Both the position numbers and the translations under genes were made by a program. Shown here piece after piece: positions 8,494 through 18,231 of a DNA stretch of 21,250 bases (the stretch's first letter is position 1; the number at the start of each line of letters is the position of its first letter). Source of the stretch: Mycoemilia scoparia (taxonomy: Eukaryota > Kickxellomycota > Kickxellomycetes > Kickxellales > Kickxellaceae); assembly GCA_027575805.1 (NCBI GenBank), contig JANBPU010000268.1, positions 1 through 21,250 of the forward strand, written 5' to 3'. Under the pieces are notes generated by a model. It ran no database searches. It was not told where the DNA came from and saw nothing but the letters and a program-made list of their open reading frames with translations.

Positions 8494-9712
8494 CAATACA
8501 CACTGAATTATGTGCTATTTGTCCATGGAACTGAGTTTTTTAGGCTCTGCGTCTCTCAGCTGCCTCAGGGCTCGACGTCGAAGTGGATATGCGTGTGTAT
8601 GGAAGGCTGCTGGGCTGGCACTTTATCCCCGCTCGCCTTCCTCCCCTCTCTTTCATGTTTACTTTAACGAATTTCGTCTTTTTATAAGTCTTCAACAATA
8701 ACGACGCCGTTTTACTGCGCCCTGCTTCCTATCTTGTTCACTTTTAACTACCAGGAACCCGTCGATTCAAGCTGAACAGCTTCTGTTTCCCACACGCGTG
8801 CGTTCTACTTCATACTGCTTGTTGTTTTCCTTTTCACGGCTGTGGCGATTAGCTATACATTCATATAACTTGTGTAGCACTGGCACATATATAGTCGTTT
8901 CCCTTGCTTAACGCCTTCCTTTTTTGCCATAGACTTCATTATCCCTTGATTCCACCTCTCTCTCTCTATCTTTTATTTTTTTCAATTTTACCTTATCTTT
9001 TCCTTCTTGGCTATATCTTTAGCTCTGTACCATAGCTCCTCTAGTTTCTATTTCTGCATATACATCTGTGTTTGTGGTTGTGGCTACGAGGTAGAGTGTA
9101 AACTTATTTAGCTATTGGCCGTTGTTCGTATATACAAACCATAGTTTTGGACCAGCAATAGTCTTGGATCTTGCGTCTGCCCCACACTAATCGGGATTCA
9201 TCCAACAGCTTGTGATAATCGCCATTCCCCTCCTCCCCTGTGTGTTGTTTTGAAGGTAAGCATCTCCAAATGTGCAACAAAAATGCTACTGGCCCCATCC
9301 GCCCTCGCGAATCTTTGTATATGTATATATGCCTATACGTGCTTTCTTGGCCAACGTGATGGTGTGATGTGTCTGTGCCACGGATTTTTCTTTGTGGCAA
9401 TAAACGTTGGGCTCCTTGGTCCATAGGTGTATATGGCCACAGGCGGCCATGGCTTATTATATTTCTTTCTATTACCACCACCACTACTCTCTTTTTATCT
9501 CCTTTTTCATTGCCCCCTACCTTATCTTCCTTCCACCTATATATCTATTCCTGTGTGCCTGACAGATATCACAAACCTCTTTTCCCCGTTTCTTCATCAC
9601 AATCGCCAATCCCTTTCATCATTGACCATCACTCCAACTACCTTGGCCACGTTTTGTGAATTTTGATCCTCCTCGGTTGCTTCAAACAGCCTTACTCTGT
9701 GTGTGTGCGTGT

Positions 9713-9857
9713 GTAAGAACAGCATCCATTTGGAACTCAGAGTTTTCAACCAGTAGTGCTTTAGTTTGTGCATATACTAATTTGCCTACTTGCATATCCA
9801 GACTTCATAGATTGTGCTGATTTATCAAATTTAGTTCCCACATTATTATTATTCCAG
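9713..9857 (+). other. CHS3: Possible 5' UTR intron of CHS3
   Basis: A GTAAGA donor after GTGTGT and a pyrimidine-containing acceptor ATTATTCCAG, seven bases before the CHS3 ATG at 9865. TGCTGAT about 40 bases upstream of the acceptor could be the branch site. There is no coding constraint to test it. Confidence 0.3.
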
Positions 9858-9864
9858 AGCTAGA

Positions 9865-12800
9865 ATGTCTGGTAACCCTGAAGAAGGCTTTGATGGCCAG
9901 ATTTTTGATAGTGGCCATGTCCAAGGCCGCCCGCAGCAACAGCATCAGCCTAGCAGATATAATCAGAACGCCTCCACCTCAGCATCGCCAGATGACGTCC
10001 AGCTGCATCGACACCATTCGGACGGAAGTGCTGTAGGTCAAAGTAAGTAGAGGAACACAGCAACTAACTGCATGCTTAAATATCCTTTTTCTAGTATTAT
10101 ATATACAACGTGGTTCCCTTCCCATTCCAACATACATCATTCACTCACACTGTCTTTTTTCTTTTCCTGGCTCTCACACGCTTCTTACTGGTCATATATC
10201 TCCTTTTCATAACACTCTTTTCCTGACACAATTCTGTGTTTTTTACGCTCACAGACTCTGAGTATTCAGCCACAAGTACAAATCGTCCTTTAATGGGTGC
10301 AGCTCCTGCCAATAACGACGCTTACTTTGATAATTCCGCTTCAACATCTCAGCTAGGTAACTATTGTATACATTCCTCATTCTCGTTATATTATCGCAAA
10401 ATGTTGTGTATGGTGGTGGGTGCAACAGACATACCATTTGTACCTGTGGGCCAGCTTTGTGTTGCGTAGCCTTTTAATCTTTTCTATTGAGGCTATGCGA
10501 GTACCTGTGCGTGTCTGCCTATGTTTGGTTTCGCCCCTTCTGGCAACAGCAATACTGTATTTATTATTTCAAGACTGTTTATGTGGCTTGATCTTCCTTG
10601 ATTTTTATATTTTTTAGTGGGAACTTCTGCCCACTTGGCCTTTACTGTGAAACTATCACTGCTGAACCAATTCCATTTATTCATTTCCTTTCATTTTGGG
10701 CGATTTCAATAACAAAGGGATTCCAAGCACACTACTCCAAATGTCCTTTTTTGTCACTCTCCTTCATCCACCCACACCAATCTCTCCACTCTCATCCCCA
10801 TTGCTGTTGCAGAAGTTTGACCCCCATTGTGTTTTCGTTCTAATGTTTCTGTTGCTAATGCTGTCTTTCACAAAATTTCACAAGAACCAAGTGCCATTTT
10901 CCTTCTTTCCAATCATCTCAACCTTCTCCCTATTTATTTACTTCATTTTATTTTTTATCTTTACTTCCGCTGCTTCTACCACCACCACCACAACTACTAC
11001 TAATATTGTAACAATTACACACCCTCTCCTATTTTGATGGGTTTGTTTTCAAAATCTGGTTTTAACGATGAGACTTCATCTGCAAATAACAAAAACAATG
11101 TAGCTCAGGAACGCAGCAAGATGCAAAAAGGCTCAAAGTCCGGAAACGAGGGCGGCGAGCTCGGCCGTCGGCAATCAACACGTCTAACCAGACGTGGCAG
11201 AAATTTGGTCAAGCCAGAGCGCCAGCCCGCTCCACAACCTGGCGACCCACACTATCACACATATATGCGCCAAGGCCTGGATGTAACAGCACCCGCAGGT
11301 CCAAACAGCCGCACTCGGCGCAGAAACATTTTGACTCGTGGTGATAATACTGCTGTTGCTGCACTTTCAAATTCGAACTCAATTAATGAAGATTTAAATG
11401 GCTACCACCATGCCACGCCTAAAGAGGGCGGAGTCCGCTTTGCCAACCTTAAGGCCTCAAAAAAGAAACGTAGTTGCCCTGGTCCCTGGACAATTTACAT
11501 CCGCTTCATTACATTTTGGGCTCCAGCGCCATTACTTTCTTTGTGCGGTATGCCAAACCCGCAAATGCAAACTGCGTGGAGAGAAAAAATCGGTCTTGTT
11601 AGCATCATCATACTCATAATGGCTGCTATTGGTTTCTTGACCTTTGCTTTACAGCAAATTTTGTGTGGTCTATCGGGTACACAGAACCGTGTCAGGTACA
11701 ATTCTCTTAGTCCCGATGAAGCGATTATTAGCGGACAGGCGTATAATTTAAAGCACTTTAATCACCCTGACACAGAGATGACTGGTAGTGGTAGCATTCT
11801 AGGGGATCCCGTAAATGCTAAATTCATGGACTTGTCCTTGTTATTCCAGAACCCAAACGGAAACTGTAAAGGCGTACTCAAATACAACTCTGGATTTGCT
11901 AACAGCAACGGAAATGTCGTCAGTGTATTTCCTTGCCAGATGGTGAATCCCAATTCACTCAAGAATAACATTGATACCAGCGCACAGTTTGATCCCAGTC
12001 TTTGCCACAACAAGGCATCCCAGCGCAATGCGCTTGGACGTATCCCAAAGAGACCTGTTTACTATACCTGGGAAGATATCAAACAGAAGGGACAGAACAT
12101 GGTATTATATAACGGCGCTGTGCTTGACTTGAAGAGACTTGATTGGCTTTTGCCGGATGTCAAAGCTCCACAAAAATACCAGAATCTGAAGAAAGGCAAA
12201 TACCATGGTCGCGACATGAGTTTGTATTTTGCTGCTGATGGTAGTAAAAGTGGAGACTGTCTCAAAGATCTTCTCCAGGTTGGTTCCATTGATACCGCAT
12301 CAATTGGTTGTATGGCATCGAATATCATTCTATACACCTCTTTGGTGGTCATTCTTGGTGCCGTGTTTGCCAAGTTCTTTATGGCTGTTTACTTTGGTTG
12401 GTTTATGTCTCGTAGTCTTGGTGCTATAAAGTCCGAAACTCCTGAAGAGCGCAGAGCCAGATTGGAGAATATCGAAGACTGGGCTGACCATAACAACCAT
12501 GTTGGCGCTGTCGAGCCAATTACCTTGCAACATTCTGTTGTTAACCCTCCCACTCGTAAACTTCCTTGGCTCCCAACGGTCAGTCGCTACTCCCAATTCA
12601 ATCCTGGTGATGAGCCTGCCGCTAGAAGAATGCCTCAGCGTGGACGTGGTAATGCTAACCCACACTCACTAGCTAGTGGATACTTTAACTCTATGTATCT
12701 TGGAGACAACTCATCGTTCTCTGGTGTCAACGCCTTTGCTGACCCAGCATTGTCGTCAGGGAACCACACAGATTCAAATCGCGATGTTGTTTCGAGCGTA

Positions 12801-15122
12801 CCTTCTCAGACTGGCTTGGTCAGCTATCCTGTTGGCAACCTTCCTACCAACAGTATGCTTCAAACCCAAGCACCTGGAACTCCACTTATTGTCGAATCGC
12901 CCTACGATTTCTCACTGGCTTATACTTTGTTGCTTGTAACCTGCTATTCCGAAGGATCTTATGGTATTCGTACTACTTTGGATTCGTTAGCAGGCACTGA
13001 TTATCCTAGCTCACACAAGTGCATCTTTGTCATTTGTGACGGTCTGATCAAAGGAGAAGGCGAAGACATGTACACGCCGGATGTTTGTCTGTCGATGATG
13101 AAAGACTTTGTTATTCCACCCGACCGTGTTCAGCCATATACTTATGTAGCCATCGCATCCGGTTCCAAGCGCAGAAACATGGCCAAGATCTATGCCGGTT
13201 ACTATGCTCCAGGAGAAAATTCTCCAGAAAGTGCCAAACGTGAACCAGTTCCAATGATTCTTGTTGTCAAGTGTGGCACCCCAGAAGAGGCCAATGATAG
13301 GAAACCAGGTAATCGTGGCAAGCGTGATTCACAAGTTCTCCTCATGCAATTCCTCCAGCACGTCATGTTTGATGATCGTATGACTGAACTCGAATATGAG
13401 TTGTTCAACGCCATGTGGAATGTAACCAAGGTCACTCCCGACAACTTTGAAATATGCTTGATGGTTGATGCTGATACAAAGATCTATGGAGATTCGGTAA
13501 CTCGTATGGTAGCAACCATGGTAAAAGATCCACAGATCATGGGCCTTTGTGGTGAAACCAAGATTGCCAACAAGAGAGATTCATGGGTCAGCGCAATCCA
13601 AGTATTCGAGTACTACATCTCTCACCACCAGGCTAAGGCTTTCGAATCAGTATTTGGCGGTGTCACTTGCCTTCCAGGCTGCTTCTGTATGTACAGAATC
13701 AAGGCACCTAAGGGTTCCAACAATTTCTGGGTTCCCATTCTTGCAAACCCCAACATTGTCGAAAACTACTCTGAATATATTGTCGATACACTGCACAAGA
13801 AGAACTTGCTTTTGCTTGGCGAAGATCGGTATTTATCTACGTTAATGTTGAGAACATTCCCCAAACGCAAGATGATGTTTGTTCCTTCTGCTGTGTGTAA
13901 GACTGTTGTACCAAATGAGTTCAAAGTTCTCCTCTCGCAGAGACGTCGATGGATCAATTCCACAGTGCACAATTTAATGGAGCTGGTGCTCGTCAAGGAT
14001 TTGTGCGGTACCTTCTGTCTTTCTATGCAGTTTGTCATTTTCATGGAGTTGATTGGTACAGTTGCTTTACCCGCTGCCATTTCATTTACGCTCTATATCA
14101 TCATCATTTCGACATTCACCAGACCAGTCCCCTATCTTCCCTTGGCCCTTTTGGCGTGCATTCTGTTCTTGCCTGCAATCCTTATTGGTCTTACCTCTCG
14201 CAAGATGGTTTATGTTGGTTGGATGTTTATCTACCTCTTCTCGCTGCCAGTTTGGAACTTTGTTCTTCCCGCCTATGCTTATTGGCACTTTGATGATTTC
14301 TCATGGGGTGAGACCCGTAAGGTTACTGGCGAAGGCAAAGATACCGGGCACGGTGATGCTGAGGGAGAATTCGATTCGTCCATGATTATCATGAAGCGGT
14401 GGTGTGACTTTGAGGCTGAGAAGAGACGTAAGACTCGTGCCATCTTCAATGATGCACCAGAATTGAGAGATGTTGCTCTCGGACTATCCGGTACGCCACA
14501 CAGTGAAAAGAATTCGCCGATGTTTATGGTTGGTGGAGGCCATGACACACCCCTTACCGAGAAGAGCTCGCGAATGTCTCATGATGATCCTGACGCAGGA
14601 ACCGAAGATGGCAGTGCATCCAAGTCAGTCATTTCTTCTGGACATGCCGGATCGTCAACAACCGGTGGCGGCCAAATGTCTAGACTTCACCAAGCTGTTG
14701 CTGCAGTTGCTTCGAGCGATCAAGATAGCAGAAGAATGTCGGTTGCAGCAGACAATATTGAGAAGCTAGGTTACATGACCCCACACATTATTCCAACCAT
14801 TGCTTCAGGAACACCACCAAGGACTGGATCTTCCAATCGAATAAGTTCGTATGGCTCCAACAACAACTCGGGTTTCATGAGCAGTCCTAATGGCAACCAA
14901 TATGCCTTTTCACAGCTCTCAGGAGGCACACCTCCTATTCCTGCGATGCCAGCTGGGATGAGATTATCAACCTCAGATCGGAGTTCGCGGAGGTTCTCAG
15001 GCGGAGTATCGCCATCTATGAGCCAGAACAGTGGTGGCAGTAATGGTCACAACAATAATAATGACCATTCTCCTATCCCTCCTCCTCCTCCTCCTCCTCC
15101 TCACCAACAGCAGCAACAGTAG
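9865..15122 (+). CDS. CHS3: Class IV chitin synthase (Chs3 type)
   Basis: Plasma-membrane family-2 glycosyltransferase that polymerises UDP-GlcNAc into cell-wall chitin. The exon model 9865-10042, 10255-10356, 11104-15122 gives 1432 residues. The N-terminus is disordered and contains the class IV block NLVKPERQ. Two membrane segments follow (about 222-240 and 255-280, with FITFWAPAPLLSLCGMPNPQ), then a luminal cytochrome-b5-like region with VYYTWEDI and NGAVLDLKRLDWLL, and a third span near 503-525. The catalytic domain holds DGLIKG, VDADTK (DAD 882-884), GNRGKRDSQ, LPGCFCMYRI, GEDR (D1001) and QRRRW (1039-1043). A C-terminal membrane cluster ends at DDFSWGETR (1157-1165). About 265 Ser/Gly-rich residues follow, ending in polyproline and polyglutamine; this is far longer than in S. 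cerevisiae Chs3 (1165 residues in total). An alternative start at ATG 11037 would give 1361 residues. Chs3 in yeast cycles through endosomes. Confidence 0.95.
10043..10254 (+). other. CHS3: CHS3 intron 1 (212 nt)
   Basis: The donor GTAAGT follows GGTCAAA. The acceptor is CGCTCACAG before ACTCTGAGTATT, with CTGAC about 30 bases upstream as a possible branch site. The join is in phase 1 and yields an Asn codon. Confidence 0.75.
10357..11103 (+). other. CHS3: CHS3 intron 2 (747 nt), pyrimidine-rich
   Basis: The donor GTAACT follows CAGCTAG. The acceptor AATGTAG at 11103 is the first AG that keeps phase 1 with the main frame, and TTTTAAC about 38 bases upstream may be the branch site. An in-frame stop at 11001 and no AG between it and ATG 11037 force the acceptor to lie past that ATG. 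Its last 400 bases are strongly C/T-rich, like a fungal core promoter and leader, so alternative initiation inside the intron is possible. Confidence 0.55.
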
Positions 15123-15470
15123 TTGTGCGATTGTGATTATTATTGATAGGGTTAGATAGATACATCATCTAAGCACATACATACACATACTCGTAAAATT
15201 AACAGCTAAGCTTGTGATATAAAGTTTATAAATGGTAATAACGTTATACAGGCATAAATACAATACGCATACATATTATATTAAAGGTCACTTTTATTCC
15301 ATCTCATGATACGATTTTTATAATTCTTTTTGTTGTTTCATCCTTTAGTTTTTATTATTATAATAAGAGGCGCTACTAGTCTATATAAAATCATGCTGGG
15401 GTTTGTAGAAAGTCCATGTGTTCTATGTGAGTTTTTTGGATAAGTCTAATCTAGATTGAAAAGGAAGCCT
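15123..15470. other. Convergent intergenic region, CHS3 and reductase 3' ends
   Basis: 348 bases between two converging stop codons. It is AT-rich, with no open frame of note, and presumably holds both polyadenylation sites. Confidence 0.6.
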
Positions 15471-16107
15471 TTATAGCTTGAAGACATTAGAGTTATTGAA
15501 ACCCAGTTGACCCAGTATCCCGGTAACAGGGCCCTGAGAATCATCATTTAGCTTGTTTCCACAAATCAAATTTAGCATTCCAGGCGGACCAGATACCAAC
15601 ACCATCGACTTATCTGTATTATTCTTAGCGTTGGATGATGATAGCCAACTTTGAATCAACTCTTTGTTTAATAAGCCAACCGAATCAATGTTTATATCCG
15701 AATTATCCGGCAAATAATTATCGACGACAAAGTGGATATCAAGTCTATCTTTGAACCTAGATTTTAGGTCAACCAATTCATTGTATAAAGGGATCTCGAG
15801 CTGATTTCTATTTGCGTAAATTAACGTCAATTTTTCATTGCTGCCACTACTACTATTAGTGTTGTTGTTGTTTGATAGAATTTTTTGAATTAGTTGATAC
15901 ATTGGAGTTATACCAGTTCCACCAGCAATCTAAAAGAAAACACGAGCAAAGATACAAGAGGTTAGTGTGTGAAATGGAGAGATAGATAAGGGTGGTTATT
16001 TTTGAGGCGTGACTATTTGATAATCAACTGTGATTGTTCTTATAGTCGTTGGCGGCCACCAAAAGACATCCTTCGAAAGTTATGATCCATATAAAGAATT
16101 GGATGTT

Positions 16108-16162
<55 letters not shown>

Positions 16163-16922
16163 CATATATACTGACCATATAGATTGAATCGAATTTATTA
16201 GGCTCATAAACCCACGAAACAATCGGTCCACGCATTTCAATAACATCGTTACCAGGAGACCTAGCATTATTGAAAATAAATCTGGAAACGCTACCATCAG
16301 GATAATATTTTACCAACAAGTCCATGTGCCCTTCATTTTCTTTTCCATTCTTGGTATTTTTGGTGGGCGGGAGGTGGATATTTATTGGAGTATAGCTTCG
16401 ACAAGTCTGTACGTAATGATCTTTAAGATCAACTGACCATATGGATTTCTCGTTAACCATTTCCACAATCTTGGCCAATTTCGCCGAGGTTTCATCCAAA
16501 TGGCTTAGGCTTAGTTTGAAGCGAAATATATCGGCCGTTGGAGTCAGCTTTGTTCTAGAAATCAGGGTAAATTTTTGGTATTTGTAAGGGTCTAGTGTGT
16601 TTTCTTTGACTTTTGGGGCTCGTTTTGTGGATTCTGGCAGACCGGGTATATTGATAGTATCTGTATAGTGTAGCGATGATAGTGCTGATGTCAAAAGCAG
16701 GAGCATTACTGAGGTTGCGGTTGGAAACTTTTTAGAATGTTTTGGTGGTGGTTGTGGCGTCTGTTCTTGCTGACTCGTAGTTGAAGAATATAATTGCTTG
16801 TATTGATAATGTGGATTGTGATGGTGCGGCTGTGATCTTGTACTTGCTGTCAGGTTTGTTAAATTGAATAGTAATGGGGATGGCGACCTTTGGGGCCAAC
16901 GTGGACCATTAAATCTCAGCAT
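15471..16922 (-). CDS. NADH-cytochrome b5 reductase-like protein (MCR1/AIM33 type), mitochondrial
   Basis: Predicted 401-residue FAD/NAD(H) oxidoreductase of the cytochrome b5 reductase family, which passes electrons from NADH through FAD to a one-electron acceptor. Exons are 16922-16176 and 15929-15471, joined in phase 0. The N-terminus is Arg-rich with few acidic residues, has a possible processing site near YKQLYSS, and leads to a hydrophobic segment (about 70-86), consistent with a mitochondrial membrane anchor. The FAD-binding RSYTP motif lies at 175-179 and YPDGSVSRF near 207. The NAD-binding part includes IAGGTGITPMYQ (250-261, starting exactly at exon 2) and VSGPPGML (361-368). The C-terminus GxxTGILGQLGF...VFKL resembles Mcr1. 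Three features are unusual: it is about 100 residues longer than Mcr1, it has a roughly 35-residue insert before RSYTP, and Ser362 replaces the Cys of the usual CGPP motif. Mcr1 or Aim33 cannot be decided from sequence alone. Confidence 0.85.
15987..16091. mobile_element. MITE-like inverted-repeat element, copy B
   Basis: About 105 bases, inverted with respect to copy A at 5009-5110. Hand alignment gives about 81% identity across the whole length with one 3-base gap. The best segment is GGCCACC to GATCCATA, with 3 mismatches in about 38 positions. Similarity stops at TA on each side, giving the same boundaries as copy A. Its terminal inverted repeats are more degraded than those of copy A, suggesting an older insertion or relaxed constraint inside the intron. 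Confidence 0.65.
16122..16161. repeat. (AG)20 dinucleotide microsatellite
   Basis: Forty bases of uninterrupted AG repeats within the reductase intron, on the minus strand a CT tract shortly after the splice donor. An intron-retained transcript would translate it as alternating Ser-Leu before stopping. Confidence 0.95.
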
Positions 16923-18231
16923 TTTTGGAATGATATTTTGAAAGGCTGTTCAACAGCTTACAGAAAGAGAGAGAGAGAGCGTGTGTATGCGTTTGTATTG
17001 GGATCAACAACTTGAAGGTTTTTATACTATTATCCCTATCCTCATCAGTGGCCGAAAGAAAATGAGCCAAAGCTGGTTGATCAGGTTATTGTGGGTTTGT
17101 GGAATTAACATTACTACTTTAGAGCGACTTCAGAATTTAATACTTGATGCTGTTTCTGGGTTCAAAATAAACGAGAGTGACTGTGTCAATCTTGAGCTTT
17201 GAGGGGCTGCAGGGTGCTTGGCGAGTCACAGCGTCATGTGGTCACACGCCCTCTTTGCCCGCTTATAGTTTTCAAACCCACCGTCCAGATTGATCCTTAC
17301 CCACATACTCCACATTGTACTGACAATACTTCATACTTGCCGGCCCTTTTTCTCGATAATAATCATGGGCGTCAGAGCTGTCAAAGACAGAGGAGATTGT
17401 ATATTGCTATTGTGTATGGGACAAACAGGGAAGCAAGTAAGTGGGCTGTTTAATACAATATACAGCCATTATTTGAATTGGTGTTGTGGATCCCTTCTCC
17501 CTGCTTGGTTGCATATACTGCCTAACGAAACATGGCATCACTATAATGATTTCTGCAATTGCCTTGGCAAGTAGAGCAGGCTTATTTGTGTGAGCGTATA
17601 AGGAAATAAATTAATGGGGATGCGGCTCAGCTTTGCCTAGCATATAATCCCCAGCTGTTTGTCCATGGGAGCTTCTCACACGGGAGATAAAAAAGAAGAA
17701 GCACTGGTCCTGCAATAGTAGTCAGATGAGATGGAGAAGACAAGGCGTGTGTGTGTCTTTCAAGTGCAAAGAGTGATGGATGAGCTAAACTGTGAGCTGG
17801 AGTCAGGCTGTGTGCGTGACATGTTAATGGTAGATACTCAACAGGTGCAGCAACAACAGCACAGGTTTAGGGAAACACAGATGCCAATGGCGTGACCTTA
17901 ATTGCCATAGTCACAGTCAAATAAAATCGAGCCTTGCTCTTGTTTATCACCCATTCACTTAAAATCTTCCTTCTCTTATGCGCAGCTTCTGCTTCATTGA
18001 TATTAGCATATATTTCTATATTAGTCTCTCTTCCCTCTCTCTCTCTCTCGTTTGCTTTAGTATTTCTTGCTTAATATCCCACATATATACATATATATAC
18101 TATTGCACTCTATACAGACAGACAATTCTCATATATACACATAATATTGTTCCTATTTCCAAAGAAACAAGCCTTTCTTGCTCTGTTGTTTCCAATAAGT
18201 GGCATATATCCCATGTTATTGTGCTTTGGCC
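16923..18231. other. Divergent intergenic region, reductase to receptor-like gene
   Basis: 1.3 kb shared upstream region of two divergent genes. It includes a short GA tract at 16966-16980, a small frame from ATG 17365 with a GTAAGT donor at 17437 that cannot be joined convincingly, CT repeats near 18034-18049, and TATA-rich stretches near 18080-18140 that probably form the core promoter of the plus-strand gene. No RNA gene was recognised. Confidence 0.5.

Larger units (their letters stand above)
6970..9864. other. Long divergent intergenic region, VPS17 to CHS3
   Basis: About 2.9 kb between two divergent starts. It contains a TATAAAAG-like sequence on the minus strand (7022-7015) close to the VPS17 ATG, CACGTG at 7410-7415, a plus-strand TATAAATA at 7705-7712, a minus-strand splice-donor-like ATAG|GTAAGA at 7784, a 205-codon minus-strand open frame of unknown meaning (7876-8493), CT-rich tracts at 8949-8972 and 9470-9600, and a possible CHS3 5' UTR intron (9713-9857). 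No recognisable gene was found. The length suggests a large regulatory region, an unannotated RNA, or a lineage-specific gene. Confidence 0.5.
15930..16175 (-). other. Reductase intron (246 nt) holding a repeat element and a microsatellite
   Basis: The donor GTCAGT follows TCTATATG. CACTAAC is a clear branch site about 35 bases before the acceptor TTTTCTTTTAG. Splicing restores IYM-IAGGTGITP, the conserved NAD-binding glycine loop. The intron contains MITE-like copy B (15987-16091) and an (AG)20 tract, which together account for more than half of its length. Confidence 0.85.

Noticed and set aside
9104..9484. A 126-codon minus-strand frame upstream of CHS3.
   Set aside because: It opens with GTG rather than ATG, has no recognisable content and lies in a pyrimidine-rich promoter-like stretch.
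16080..16175. An apparent Ser-Leu repeat C-terminus of the reductase exon 1 frame.
   Set aside because: It is the (AG)20 tract read through the splice donor; the conserved NAD-binding sequence resumes in exon 2.
17365..17442. A 24-codon frame from ATG ending at a perfect GTAAGT donor, as a possible first exon of the downstream gene.
   Set aside because: The only acceptor in the open frame before ATG 18232 (18198-18199) would need phase 1, while this donor is phase 0; no coding join works. A UTR intron cannot be excluded.
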